A stretch of DNA of 64,000 bases from Cordylochernes scorpioides (lineage: Eukaryota > Arthropoda > Arachnida > Pseudoscorpiones > Chernetidae): assembly GCA_030710605.1 (NCBI GenBank), contig CP092863.1:59622899-59686898 (forward strand), written 5' to 3'. The notes beneath the pieces are model-generated. The model ran no database searches and had not been told where the DNA came from. It worked only from the letters and a program-made list of their open reading frames with translations. Positions 33,601 to 38,889 of the stretch are shown piece by piece. Position 1 is the first letter of the stretch, and the number at the start of each line of letters is the position of its first letter. The position numbers and the translations under genes were made by a program.

Positions 33601-33890
33601 TTGTCAGCAGTACCTCCTTTATCATGGATGAAGTTGTGTAGCAGAGTGCTTGTACCCTGGCTGTTTCGGTAGGTAACCAACTAACCATGTATAAACAAAA
33701 ATACCAATTAGCACTAAAATCATTTGTCCATTTTTGATGAGCAGACAGTTGAGCTAAGGAAACTGCTCTGCTGTACAGGAGCCAGAACTTGCTTGTGGAG
33801 TTCCACGGCCGAGAAAGCAACGTCCTCTGGCCACTCATCAAGAATTACCTGCTTGAAAAATTCCCAGACATACGCAAGTCTACAAGTTAA
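473..33890 (+). CDS. AK3: Adenylate kinase 3 (GTP:AMP phosphotransferase), 5 exons
   Basis: The enzyme transfers phosphate from GTP (or ITP) to AMP, normally in the mitochondrial matrix. Joining 473-605, 6299-6415, 27623-27795, 31511-31629 and 33779-33890 gives 654 nt, or 217 residues plus TAA; the family is about 215-230 aa. The P-loop GAPGSGKGT is at residues 11-19 and the AMP-site SGDILR at 35-40. The kinase signature DGYPRT is at 83-88. A cysteine-free LID with [14 protein letters not shown] follows at 119-132, then [14 protein letters not shown] at 144-157. The conserved arginines at 40, 87, 121, 154 and 165 are all present. Every intron is GT..AG and frame is kept across all four junctions. 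The start at 473 gives a short N-terminus like other AK3 proteins; a 5' UTR exon cannot be excluded because tcctag stands just before the ATG. No break was found. Confidence 0.93.
858..957. mobile_element. Diverged pogo-like MITE remnant
   Basis: Starts acagtaaaacctcttatgac and ends ggaaggttctacttg. These are imperfect inverted ends of the type seen at 38428-38608. About 100 bp, non-coding. Confidence 0.4.
1214..4300 (+). mobile_element. Degenerate I/Jockey-like LINE (RT + RNase H)
   Basis: Broken ORF2 of a non-LTR retrotransposon lying in AK3 intron 1. Readable parts in order are a pre-RT region (1214-1826) and RT motifs KAPGPDN (about 1945) and [17 protein letters not shown] (about 2125-2175). 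LYADDVIIW, the RT catalytic site, is at about 2605. The thumb region [16 protein letters not shown] is at about 2835-2880, and an RNase H domain with [17 protein letters not shown] and [15 protein letters not shown] runs from about 3460 to 3870. The tail reads [19 protein letters not shown] (about 4140-4195), then stop and a gattgagtggagataagaaag 3' end. Many stops and frameshifts show it is dead. The RNase H domain points to the I group; the exact clade is not assigned. Confidence 0.85.
4511..5760 (-). mobile_element. Relic Tc1/mariner-superfamily transposon
   Basis: Approximate terminal inverted repeats are aaaagttgggacaaaaaaat on the left and the reverse complement of atatttttgtcccacccta on the right, giving about 1.25 kb. 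On the minus strand a degenerate transposase can be read, including [15 protein letters not shown] near 5130-5175. That recalls the SDEAHFHLSGYVNKQN-type catalytic region common in arthropod elements of this superfamily. C-terminal remnants follow toward 4680. There are many stops; it is not active. Confidence 0.6.
5761..6298. other. Intron 1, 3' end: no gene seen
   Basis: AT-rich intronic sequence. A 98-codon open frame at 5931-6227 has no recognisable motif and is not called. Confidence 0.6.
6299..6415 (+). CDS. AK3: AK3 exon 2 (residues 45-83)
   Basis: The acceptor is tgttccag. The exon encodes [19 protein letters not shown], part of the AMP-binding domain, and ends in phase 1 in the codon for Gly84 of DGYPRT. 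The donor is gtaggt at 6416. Confidence 0.93.
6474..6575 (+). repeat. Old fragment of the tRNA-derived SINE
   Basis: Resembles the 3' body of the SINE at 31745-32086: acatgtg..acatgtg, gcagttgc and catggtctgtaccatgtg line up with its tail. Strongly diverged and lacks a poly-A tail. Confidence 0.5.
6899..7048. mobile_element. Diverged pogo-like MITE
   Basis: Starts cactagaacccctctctgaa and carries the internal 'gaccacacctagagccaaa' block also seen (as acatctagttgtagagccaaa) in the MITE at 38428-38608. Its right end resembles ttgtctcatggagg. About 150 bp, non-coding. Confidence 0.55.
7127..7389 (+). repeat. Copia-A 5' LTR
   Basis: 263 bp with TG...CA ends. Contains taaataaaggag (possible poly-A signal) near 7240. 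The 3' partner is 19495-19757. Confidence 0.92.
7433..8310 (+). pseudogene. Copia-A gag and start of protease (frameshifted)
   Basis: The ATG at 7433 opens a Copia-type gag ([19 protein letters not shown]) that hits TGA near 7592. The frame resumes one base off at 7594 and runs to 8310. That second part includes a zinc knuckle [14 protein letters not shown] (about 8083-8124) and the protease active site [10 protein letters not shown] (about 8238-8267). Another frameshift near 8280 moves the continuation to a third frame. It is a dead gag-PR. Confidence 0.85.
8280..8667 (+). pseudogene. Copia-A protease / pre-integrase segment
   Basis: Continues in a new frame with [28 protein letters not shown] and the GAG-pre-integrase motif LELWHQRL. 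It is then interrupted by the Copia-B insertion at 8668. Confidence 0.8.
8668..8960 (-). repeat. Copia-B 3' LTR
   Basis: 293 bp, nearly identical to 13406-13698. Contains tracts of AT and the end tccacccaaca read on the minus strand. Confidence 0.93.
9180..9764 (-). pseudogene. Copia-B RNase H domain
   Basis: Copia RNase H with [39 protein letters not shown] and [16 protein letters not shown]. It ends [14 protein letters not shown] near the 3' LTR. It is separated from the RT by a frameshift. Confidence 0.9.
9827..10672 (-). pseudogene. Copia-B reverse transcriptase
   Basis: Two pieces. 10672-10214 covers [40 protein letters not shown] and [19 protein letters not shown]. 10171-9827 carries the catalytic YVDDILLFG and [15 protein letters not shown] stop or frameshift lies between them. 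Family: Ty1/Copia RVT_2. Confidence 0.9.
10682..11952 (-). pseudogene. Copia-B integrase
   Basis: 11952-11638 has [37 protein letters not shown] and [18 protein letters not shown]. 11464-10682 has [40 protein letters not shown] and the C-terminal variable region. The segment between is broken by stops. It ends just before the RT frame. Confidence 0.88.
12077..12382 (-). pseudogene. Copia-B protease
   Basis: Reads [12 protein letters not shown], where the usual active site is DSGATxH, so the glycine is replaced. [20 protein letters not shown] follows. The catalytic Asp remains. Confidence 0.8.
12470..13310 (-). pseudogene. Copia-B gag
   Basis: Starts at 13310 ([20 protein letters not shown]) and runs to 12831. 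It shifts frame near 12850 and continues to 12470 through [12 protein letters not shown] to the zinc knuckle [14 protein letters not shown] (about 12520-12560). Typical Copia gag with UBN2-like fold. Confidence 0.88.
13406..13698 (-). repeat. Copia-B 5' LTR
   Basis: 293 bp pair of 8668-8960; the target duplication gagat follows at 13699. Confidence 0.93.
13704..14814 (+). pseudogene. Copia-A integrase
   Basis: Resumes right after the gagat duplication. The zinc-binding part has [16 protein letters not shown]. The catalytic triad is [10 protein letters not shown] (D), [10 protein letters not shown] (D) and NGVAERANR (E). Frame shifts near 14290 and continues with [19 protein letters not shown], ending at TAA 14812-14814. 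Confidence 0.88.
14847..14953 (+). pseudogene. Copia-A RT, N-terminal piece
   Basis: [20 protein letters not shown] then [10 protein letters not shown], the start of the Copia RT domain. It is cut at 14953 by Gypsy-C; the aagac at 14949-14953 is the target duplication. Confidence 0.85.
15144..15710 (-). pseudogene. Gypsy-C integrase C-terminal part
   Basis: 15710-15408 reads [15 protein letters not shown] then [20 protein letters not shown] and [20 protein letters not shown]. 15398-15144 continues with [12 protein letters not shown] and a variable tail. It is offset from the main ORF by a break near 15755 (stop after FANFARQ), so the integrase is split. Confidence 0.8.
15759..17882 (-). CDS. 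Gypsy-C gag-protease-(RT deleted)-integrase ORF, 707 aa
   Basis: Single open frame. Gag is Mag-like ([33 protein letters not shown]). Zinc knuckles are [16 protein letters not shown] and [14 protein letters not shown]. The protease core reads [12 protein letters not shown], with DSQ replacing the usual DTG or DSG, so activity is doubtful. The frame then goes from [11 protein letters not shown], normally just before RT, directly to [16 protein letters not shown], normally just after RNase H. The junction is near 16530, and about 400 residues are absent in frame. Integrase follows with [33 protein letters not shown] (D) and [10 protein letters not shown] (D). The ORF stops before the catalytic Glu region. 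Confidence 0.88.
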   Translation of the reverse strand: MAQIQPPETFDFSTPNEWPKWRNRFERYCVVSGMKKKKEADKIDLFMYLMGDRVDDIFRTFKFEKEEEATKIDSVLKAFDSYFCVRKNIIYERAKFNSRIQEDQEPVDEFITSLYKLADSCEFEGLHEQLIRDRIVVGVRDKALSERMQLDSELTLEKAVKMVRQQEAIRQQQVDLQRPSTSQKVNQVKFNSKKQSPKQQQQPSRKKEKSAKTRSRCPKCGGFTHREGQACRAEGQRCNLCSKTGHFANCCPDKQAKTAEVKAVSELDEEIGFLLEVSAVEDSSILDDDEGECRRRWTAEIQVNGKQVKFKLDSQADVTCVPLCLFKKIMGQQRLVESDINIRAAEFSELQTVGMFISTLRNGNYEIKEKIYVIRRLGEPLLSRRACELLNLARRIEVVATRINPIKEFPEVFEGLEQIGNPYEIKLKPGAKPYAVHTPRQVPIPLMEKLKTRLDIPGKELLDADALSRQPLLTTEGGEDERPTSRHINAVLSCITDKDEMLTKIFEAQQEDTTLKAVVNYLEQGWPDKKKISQALLSYWHVKDELGVQNGLLMRSCRLVIPASMKLEILDKLHAGHFGITKTRLRARETVWWPGISEEIAETVRKCSVCIQETVSKHEPLIPTNFPTRPWQKIGMDLFKFENKWYLVVIDYYSRFPEIIQLDRLTANVVVRGCKSIFARHGIPETVVSDNGTQFGAAREFANFARQ
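18073..19490 (+). pseudogene. Copia-A RT (remainder) and RNase H
   Basis: RT resumes with [20 protein letters not shown] and is stopped by an in-frame TGA near 18238. It continues with [20 protein letters not shown], the catalytic [12 protein letters not shown] and [14 protein letters not shown], then a TAG at 18781. RNase H then reads [56 protein letters not shown] and [10 protein letters not shown]. The purine tract and 3' LTR follow directly. Confidence 0.92.
19495..19757 (+). repeat. Copia-A 3' LTR
   Basis: 263-bp partner of 7127-7389; starts TGAAGACG after gtgggggaa and ends GCCCAACA. Confidence 0.92.
19959..20345. repeat. Tandem duplication (~187 bp) with C-homopolymers
   Basis: The segment beginning ggttacacaacacctccccc and continuing taagggctgtcccggtcctc occurs at 19959-20155 and again at 20157-20345, nearly identical. 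The C run is 15 or so bases in the first copy and shorter in the second. The unit covers the LTR start, purine tract and pol C-terminus of Gypsy-D. Confidence 0.85.
20181..20957 (-). pseudogene. Gypsy-D integrase C-terminal half
   Basis: Reads [20 protein letters not shown] with D in ISDQGKSF, a stop, then [20 protein letters not shown] with the catalytic Glu. The C-terminal [19 protein letters not shown] and [12 protein letters not shown] follow. The N-terminal half of the integrase is missing, deleted at the junction with Copia-B'. Confidence 0.85.
20967..22340 (+). pseudogene. Copia-B' RT-RNase H
   Basis: The open frame 20967-22073 covers RT and part of RNase H. A frameshift in an A-rich run near 22028 moves the rest to 21988-22230, with [10 protein letters not shown] and [16 protein letters not shown] (Asp to Tyr in the FCDN motif). 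A TGA at about 22228 follows. Confidence 0.88.
22592..22987 (+). repeat. Copia-B' 3' LTR
   Basis: TGTTGGAGGTGATCATC ... CACCCAACA; related to 8668-8960 (reverse orientation) and to 24539-24935. Confidence 0.85.
23052..24167 (-). pseudogene. Gypsy-D RT and RNase H
   Basis: RT N-part (24167-23841): [55 protein letters not shown]. After [10 protein letters not shown] and the gap, the thumb has [19 protein letters not shown] (about 23400-23460). RNase H has [36 protein letters not shown] and VVTDHSALT, then a stop. The catalytic RT motif is YLDD. The gap prevents judging the frame in the middle. Confidence 0.88.
23691..23790. other. 100-N assembly gap
   Basis: Exactly 100 N, a conventional scaffold gap of unknown true size, inside the Gypsy-D RT. 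Confidence 1.
24539..24935 (-). repeat. Truncated solo LTR of the Copia-B family
   Basis: Starts tgttgggtgcaaggaggata and ends at gatgatcacc, lacking the terminal tctaaca seen in the Copia-B LTRs. It matches the LTR of Copia-B' in reverse orientation. It lies between Gypsy-D and element E with no internal region attached. Confidence 0.8.
24959..25163 (-). repeat. Element E 3' LTR remnant
   Basis: About 205 bp repeated at 27375-27567; the remainder of this LTR is missing to the left of 24936. Confidence 0.8.
26105..26750 (-). CDS. Element E coiled-coil ORF (gag-like?)
   Basis: Open frame on the minus strand from about 26750 to 26105 without a clear ATG start; a TTG lies at 26686. The N-part is heptad-rich ([16 protein letters not shown], then [18 protein letters not shown]) and looks like a coiled coil. 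The rest is acidic and low in recognisable motifs. It could be a gag or a diverged accessory protein. A second open stretch (26190-25798) follows in another frame. No zinc knuckle was found. Confidence 0.4.
26806..27567 (-). repeat. Element E 5' LTR
   Basis: 762 bp, starting TGTCATGTCGTACCC and ending CTGCACCGCTTCA on the + strand. Includes AT-rich stretches with tatatagaatatag near 27200. Confidence 0.8.
27623..27795 (+). CDS. AK3: AK3 exon 3 (residues 84-141)
   Basis: Acceptor gtgtccag, donor gtaggt at 27796. Encodes [17 protein letters not shown] and the first half of the [23 protein letters not shown]. Phase 1 in, phase 0 out. Confidence 0.93.
27990..28021 (-). mobile_element. 3' tail scrap of the I-like LINE
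   Basis: ttcttatctccactcaatca is the reverse complement of the 3' end of the LINE at 1214-4300. The rest of this fragment continues at 30686-30828, so the DNA between appears inserted. Confidence 0.7.
28175..28894 (-). CDS. Mariner transposase, left copy (239 aa, N-terminus replaced)
   Basis: Open frame with [31 protein letters not shown] (first catalytic Asp), [15 protein letters not shown] (second Asp) and [19 protein letters not shown] (third Asp). This DD34D pattern is typical of mariner. It begins [18 protein letters not shown] instead of the usual HTH-bearing N-terminus, so the DNA-binding region is missing. It ends KKIFKK, short of the usual C-terminus. Confidence 0.8.
   Translation of the reverse strand: MAELVGISEKHEYQHKAKKSIFINDLGMRRVAAKFVPKLLNCDQKQHRMNIANEMLDSVRDDPNLLQRVITGDEAWVYGYDVETKAQSSQWKLPQEPRRKKARKVRSNVKVLLTVFFDCRGVVHHEFLPQGRTVNKEYYLQVMRNLRKAIRQKCPDLWKNKNWLLHHDNAPAHTSLLVGDFLAKNNTLMMPQPPYSPDLAPCDFFLFPKLKRPMKGRRYATLDEIKTASKEELKKIFKK
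28976..29950 (+). pseudogene. Mariner transposase, right copy (frameshifted)
   Basis: The ATG at 28976 begins [20 protein letters not shown] (HTH domain). Frame changes occur near 29075-29130, 29535 and 29690 (TGA in place of Trp) and a stop near 29903. Motifs [23 protein letters not shown] (second Asp changed to Gly) and [19 protein letters not shown] are visible. It is inactive. Confidence 0.85.
30100..30685. other. Intron 3 AT-rich segment: no gene seen
   Basis: No open frame or recognisable repeat end. It lies between the mariner pair and the continuation of the LINE scrap, so it may be part of the same insertion. Confidence 0.5.
30686..30828 (-). mobile_element. 3' fragment of the I-like LINE
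   Basis: Reverse complement of about 4110-4255 of the LINE in intron 1 (C-terminal codons and 3' end), for example atcaagcttgtagagcttga. About 85% similar by eye. Confidence 0.8.
30829..31510. other. Intron 3, 3' end: no gene seen
   Basis: No coding signal. A B-box-like ggtttggattcctgg near 31412 could be a decayed tRNA-derived repeat, but no tail or A box was found. Confidence 0.4.
31511..31629 (+). CDS. AK3: AK3 exon 4 (residues 142-180)
   Basis: Acceptor gcttgtgcag, donor gtcagt at 31630. Encodes [20 protein letters not shown] and the following helix. Phase 0 in, phase 2 out. Confidence 0.93.
31745..32086 (+). mobile_element. tRNA-derived SINE, full-length, with target duplication
   Basis: Flanked by aattgtct at 31737-31744 and 32087-32094. 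The 5' head has a perfect pol III B box ggttcgattcc (about 31799-31810) in a tRNA-like context. An A/T linker follows, then a body (ctccaatggcccccc ... gtaccacgtgtactagggat) and a long poly-A tail. It inserted into AK3 intron 4, 115 bp after exon 4. Other copies or scraps lie at 35932-36149, 39895-39990, 38612-38690 and 6474-6575. Confidence 0.88.
32140..32620. repeat. Two diverged ~130-bp repeats, non-coding
   Basis: The block starting caatcgatttttaatatact with 'ggaatctgaaatttggtaca' recurs in diverged form as caattttgatatacttctag with 'gaagtatggaac'. Both are followed by a ttttcag ... gggtgg motif. The parent element was not recognised. Confidence 0.4.
32853..33060 (-). pseudogene. RTE/CR1-like LINE RT fragment
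   Basis: The minus strand reads [20 protein letters not shown] then [20 protein letters not shown]. This resembles the post-catalytic part of LINE reverse transcriptases, where a WSVLLYGSETWT-type motif is typical. Isolated and decayed, in AK3 intron 4. Confidence 0.55.
33061..33778. other. Intron 4, 3' end: no gene seen
   Basis: No convincing coding or repeat structure. Small open frames here have no motif. Confidence 0.5.
33779..33890 (+). CDS. AK3: AK3 exon 5 (residues 181-217, stop)
   Basis: The acceptor ctgctgtacag at 33778 restores frame to give [20 protein letters not shown], matching the C-terminal pattern of AK3 proteins, and ends at TAA 33888-33890. AATAAA overlaps the stop (33889-33894). 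An upstream gagcag at 33733 is also an AG but gives an early stop. Confidence 0.92.
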
Positions 33891-34000
33891 TAAAGTTATT
33901 ATTATTTTTTAATACTGTTATTTTCATACACTTTGTGTTAATTAAAGTTTGTTTGCATCTGGGCAACCTTTAGTGTAAATGCTCAGAATTTATAAAGATA

Positions 34001-35303
34001 CGAGGTGTGCCTATTAAATAACCGAACTCATGTCTAACTATTTTTATTCGTAACCAATTACAACAGACACTTTATCTTCTTCAATGTACTCTCCTTGGCA
34101 GTCCCTACACCGCTTCATACGACTTTTCCATTTTTGGAAGCAGTGCTGGAAGTCTGATTCTGTCAGCTGGTTGAAAACTTCCATCGCTTTTACTTTAACC
34201 GCTTCCACACTTTCAAATCTTGTCTCCTTCAGCTCTGATTTGACCTTGGAAAATAAATAAAAAGTCACTGGGGGCAAGGTCAGGTGAGTACACTGGATGT
34301 TCTAACACTGTGATGCCGTGTTTTGCGAGAAACACCTTCACAGACAAAGCAGAATGGGCTGGCGCAATATCTTGGTGAAGCATCTAGGACTTGTTTTCCA
34401 CAAATCGGGTCTTTGTCTTTTCACATGCCATGAAGAGCCGTTAAAACCTCGATAAAAAAATGTTGATTCACTGTCTGACCCTTGGGGACCCTGTAGACAA
34501 TGCCATGAATGTCAAAAAAGACAATCATCATTGCTTTGAATTTGGATTTGGTCATTCTGGCTTTTTTCTGCCGCGGCGAGTTTGGGCTCTACCAATGCAT
34601 GGATTGCCTCATTGTTTCAGGATCGTACGTAAAAAAAAACACGATTCTTCACAAGTAATTGCCTTGTCTAACAAGCCTGGATTGTTGTCCATGTTGGTTA
34701 GAATGTCTGCACAAATGTTTTTTCTTTATTCCTTCTGCTTGGAAGTGAGGAGTTTTGGCACCAATTTTGCGCACACCTTGTGCATGTTAAATTTTTCATG
34801 CAAAATACGTCTAACACTTTCTTTGTCTATTCCTGCCCTTTCAGCAAGCACTCGGATGCTCAGACGACGATCTTTGCAGATTAATTTGCCATTTTCTCAA
34901 TGTTGTCGTTCGTTGTTGATGTTGAGGGCTGTCCTGGGCGCAGATCATCTTCGGTCATTTCACACCCCTCTTTGAACCATTTAAACTATTCGAAAACTTG
35001 TGTGCTGGATAAAAATTCATTTCTGTACATTGCTTTTAACATTGCATAAGCTTCTCTGGCAGTTTTCCCTAGTTAAACAAGAAACTTGAGGTTCACCCGT
35101 TGCTCAATCTGACCCTTGGCATTTTTCTGATGAGTCACTGGTACAGACACTAATGCGATCGACTGCTACAATCAAACTGAGCGTCCCTCTGGCTTGTTGT
35201 GTGGGGAAAGCCCTACCAAACACAATTATGTTCACACATATCACAACACGCAAACAGTTTGATGGTAGCAGCATCAGTCTGGTTATTTAATAGCCACACC
35301 TCA
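34001..35303 (-). mobile_element. Mariner relic, full length (1.3 kb)
   Basis: Ends cgaggtgtgcctattaaata and the inverse ggttatttaatagccacacctca, with TA at 33999-34000 and 35304-35305. The minus strand encodes a broken mariner transposase. Its C-terminal part (34277-34044) reads MPPVTFYLFSKVKSELKETR and ends CFQKWKSRMKRCRDCQGEYI. It lies 110 bp past the AK3 stop and may sit in or just beyond the 3' UTR. Confidence 0.85.
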
Positions 35304-35527
35304 TAGAGGTGGGGGTTTGAGGGAAGCAAGAAAATCTAGAAGTTTTCAAGAAGTTCTTGGATTTCTGAAACTTGGCAAAGAGGATATTTCTTCTCTTATA
35401 CTAAGAATATATATATTGCAGAGATAGTATCTATAGGATTATTCTGTTAAAGAATTGGATTATCACTATTTGACTATCTCTCAATTTTGTTCACAGCTGA
35501 AACAACTAGACCAAATCTAATGATGTA

Positions 35528-36845
35528 CGAGGGCTATTCAATAAGCAAAGCAAAAAAAAATAAAGAAAATTTGTTTTCGGAAAATATATATATTTTTTTC
35601 AACATATCCCCCATTCATCTCCATACACCTGGTCCAGTGATGTTCTGATTTTTTTTTAACCTCTCAGAAAGTATGATGATTCGAGGTCCTCAAATTATCC
35701 ATTTACATAATCGATAACCTCTTCATTTGATGAAAATTTCCTCCTCAAAGCCATTTATTTATAATTGGGAGGAAGAATGCCAAGTCTAGGGAATAAGGGA
35801 CCATTTGGAAATATAGTTCAAACAGCCTATAGAGCGGAGCATTATCATGGCGAAAAAAAAACACATTTTTTCATGTTAATCTTGGACATTTGACATGTAA
35901 TTCTTCCTTTAATCAATCCAGAAGTGTTGCTAAAAAATGCTCCAATGGCCCCCGTTTCTTGCAAAAGTCCAACCCCACCAGCGAGTGCAAGTAACCAAAC
36001 GGGGCTATGGCACATTTGTAAGTGCAAAGTCGAACTGCTTTTCACATATGTAGACATGTGGTGCGCTTACAGTAAAAAGCAGTCGCTAACTACCCACCAT
36101 GAATATCATGGCCTGTACCACGTGTACTAGGGATAAGTAAAAAAAAAAAAGAAGTGTTGCTTAATACTCCCTGTTATTGATTTTCATTTTTCAAGTAGTC
36201 AATTAAAATTATTTCTTGGGAATCCCAAAAGACATTTGAATCACCTTTCGGGTTGACACAACAATTTTTGGCTTCTTTGGAGCCCTTTCACCTGGACCAG
36301 TCCACTGTTTGACTGCTGTTTGAACTCTGGTGGGTAGTGGTGGTTTCATATACTGTCACAAAACGACTCCAAAATTCCCAAGGGTTAGGGGCAATAAGCA
36401 CTGCTAGGAAATGTCTGTCCGCATGTGATTTTGGTCGATCGTAAGCAATCGTGGCACCCATCTGGGGTACACAGCTTCTTCATCTAATTTCATATGAAGG
36501 ATATGGTGTAACCTGTCTAATGAGATGCCTGTGGTCTCAGATATCTCATATATCTTCACTCCTCGATCTTCCATAATGATATAATGGATTTTTGATACTG
36601 TTTCTAGCATGGTTATATCAGTAGGCCCTCCCGGGATGTGGTTCATCTTGTGTTGATTTTCAGCCATGTTTAAATTTATTCATTCAATAATAAATGGTTT
36701 TAAATGATGGGGCTGAGTCTCTGTGAACTTGTTCAGCTATGCTTTAATTTGGGAAGCACACCAACATTTAAAAAAATAAATATTTGATAACAGCTTGAAA
36801 TTAATTTTTTATCCATTTTGGAATTACTTATTAAACAGCCCATGT
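35528..36845 (-). mobile_element. Mariner relic containing a SINE
   Basis: The left end is cgagggctattcaataagca after TA (35526-35527). The right end is the diverged inverse of it, gaattacttattaaacagccc. The minus strand at 36667-36404 reads IIMEDRGVKIYEISETTGIS and YPRWVPRLLTIDQ, the HTH region of a mariner transposase. It is split by the SINE at 35932-36149. Confidence 0.82.
35932..36149 (+). mobile_element. SINE body copy nested in mariner
   Basis: Flanked by the 12-bp duplication agaagtgttgct (35920-35931 and 36150-36161). It matches the body and tail of the SINE at 31745-32086 but lacks the tRNA head, so it is 5'-truncated. The poly-A tail abuts the right duplication. Confidence 0.9.
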
Positions 36846-36929
36846 GTATCCAGAAACCCCCCTCCCCCCCTTTTTTTTTAATGATATCTCAATTTTTATC
36901 ATAAAACTTTGCCCCCTTTTTTCCTATTA

Positions 36930-37077
36930 CAGTCAAGCCTTTTTAATTCAACACATCAGGGGACAGATTTTTCCTGTTGAATTATAATTGGTTAAAGTAG
37001 AAATTTGGTAAAGATATAAAAAAAGGTTGAAGTGGAAGTATTGATTTAAATTCAGCTGAATTAAAGAGGTTAAACTG
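36930..37077. mobile_element. pogo-like MITE, 148 bp
   Basis: Left end cagtcaagcctttttaattc and right end ctgaattaaagaggttaaactg are inverted copies with few mismatches. TA flanks both sides (36928-36929 and 37078-37079). Non-coding. Confidence 0.75.
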
Positions 37078-37154
37078 TATATTATTTTCAATGGAATATT
37101 TTAACTGTAAACCAAACGGAACCAATTTTTTATTTTGTTGTTATAAGTACTTAT

Positions 37155-37640
37155 CTCAAGCAACACATAGCACAGACCATGATAGTGGGCACTTACATAT
37201 ACTGTAAGCTCGAAGCATAGTGTCGCGTATAAGGTCTCAAGCAACACATAGCACAGACCATGATAGTGGGCACTTACATATACTGTAAGCTCGAAGCATA
37301 GTGTCGCGTATAAGGTCTCAAGCAACACATAGCACAGACCATGATAGTGGGCACTTACATATACTGTAAGCTCGAAGCATAGTGTCGCGTATAAGGTCTC
37401 AAGCAACACATAGCACAGACCATGATAGTGGGCACTTACATATACTGTAAGCTCGAAGCATAGTGTCGCGTATAAGGTCTCAAGCAACACATAGCACAGA
37501 CCATGATAGTGGGCACTTACATATACTGTAAGCTCGAAGCATAGTGTCGCGTATAAGGTCTCAAGCAACACATAGCACAGACCATGATAGTGGGCACTTA
37601 CATATACTGTAAGCTCGAAGCATAGTGTCGCGTATAAGGT
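37155..37640. repeat. Six tandem copies of an 81-bp unit
   Basis: Copies start at 37155, 37236, 37317, 37398, 37479 and 37560 and appear identical. Read on the minus strand, part of the unit (atcatggtctgtgctatgtg) resembles the SINE tail (atcatggcctgtaccacgtg), suggesting the array grew from a SINE end. Because 81 is divisible by three the minus strand stays open, giving a spurious 27-residue repeat ORF. Confidence 0.95.
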
Positions 37641-38115
37641 CTCAAAATACCTACAACCTCTGCAAATGGATGGCGCGTTTGGAACTAGTGTGAATATTGC
37701 CGACTGCTGTGGTCCTGTTTCCTGGAGAAAATATTTGTAAATAGATGTTCATATTGGCTATGGAGTGTAAATAATTGTAAATACCTGTTGAATGTTATTC
37801 TAGTTTTATGTAATATGTAGTAGAAATGACAATAAAGGAGTGTTAGAAGTCTCGGTGCCGGTTGCTGTTGTTACTCTCGCCACACATCGCTGCTGCTACT
37901 CTTCTGGTAAGTCTCTCGTGTCCCCCCACCAGTGGTAAGGCCGAGAGATACTGCCAGAGGAAAGGAGTTCCACTTGAGCGGTGGTTCTCGGGAGGTCCTT
38001 GGGTGCTCTGCAGGGTACGGCTGCAGAGGGAGAGCAGCGGGAGCCCGGGTAGGTGATCCACGACGGAGGAAGCGTCGTCGTCGCAAAGAACCAGAGCGGT
38101 CAAGCGTGACAATAT
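37641..38115 (+). repeat. LTR-like block after the tandem array
   Basis: Contains caataaaggag (37830), then a GC-rich stretch (gtctcggtgccggttgctg ... gcgtcgtcgtcgcaaagaac) ending gcgtgaca, like an LTR R-U5. No internal region or matching LTR is in the window and no target duplication was found. It may be a solo LTR whose U3 contains the 81-bp array. Confidence 0.35.
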
Positions 38116-38427
38116 TATATATTTATAATTATGTATTTTTATGGCCCTCAAAGCTTATTCTCATAGTTCAATTAAAATATTATTTCCAAGAAATCAGCTT
38201 CAGTATCTGTATAAAAGGAAAACAGCAAAATGCAATATAGCAGCAGAATGGTAGATTAAACTGGCGAAACCGCTGGGAGGGTTTACCACTGATGAGCCAG
38301 GCCCTTTCATTCATTTTTCATTGCAGTAAGGCAGTAAAAAATTGTTTAATTTTAAAAAGAACCATACGCATTCAAAATAGTTTCAATTTCTTCCACATAC
38401 TGTAAGTTAACCAGTTGTCTACATATA

Positions 38428-38608
38428 CAGTAGAACTACCTCTCTCTAAAGGACAACATCTAGTTGTAGAGCCAAAGTGCCCTTAAGAGAGAGGTGTCCT
38501 CTTACATAAGAGCTTCTAATTAGTATATATAGTAATTTTGGCAATGAAAACTCACCTTTGTAGAGAGGTGTTATTTAGTGAGAGTGTCTTCTCATGAAGG
38601 TTCTACTG
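38428..38608. mobile_element. pogo-like MITE, 181 bp
   Basis: Left end cagtagaactacctctctct and right end ctcatgaaggttctactg are inverted copies. TA lies on both sides (38426-38427 and 38609-38610). Non-coding. Confidence 0.75.
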
Positions 38609-38611
38609 TAG

Positions 38612-38690
38612 CAGTTAGAGTTTGCATTTACAAGGTGCCAGTGTCCTGTTTGGTTATTTGCACTCACTGGTAGGGGTGGACTTGTAAAAT
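38612..38690 (-). repeat. SINE body fragment
   Basis: tgtcctgtttggttatttgc followed by actcactggtaggggtggac matches the reverse complement of the SINE body region (ccaccagcgagtgcaagtaa). Diverged. Confidence 0.6.
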
Positions 38691-38889
38691 AATTGAGGGC
38701 TATTCAGGGAGTTCATGAATATTTAAAAGATACTCATTGCAATTTTTGATCCCGGACCAACTAGTTATCAAAGATTTGCAGTTTTTATATACCACCAAAC
38801 ACATTTTTTTAATTTGTACACAGATATACTCAAATTTATTCTAAATTGAACTAACTTCATAATTTTGAACTCAGGTAATTAAAACCTGG
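38691..38889. other. Possible mariner end, otherwise nothing clear
   Basis: gagggctattcagggagttc at about 38695 resembles the mariner end at 35528, but no partner end or transposase was found. Confidence 0.3.

Noticed and set aside
33733..33778. Alternative acceptor gagcag for AK3 exon 5
   Set aside because: Using it puts a stop (TAA) a few codons later and breaks the C-terminal alignment. The acceptor at 33778 restores the full frame.
37101..37571. 156-codon minus-strand frame with a 27-residue hydrophobic repeat
   Set aside because: It exists only because the DNA repeat unit is 81 bp, a multiple of three. No start context, family match or unique sequence supports a protein.
37155..37640. 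CRISPR-like array
   Set aside because: Repeats are directly adjacent and identical with no variable spacers, and the genome is eukaryotic.
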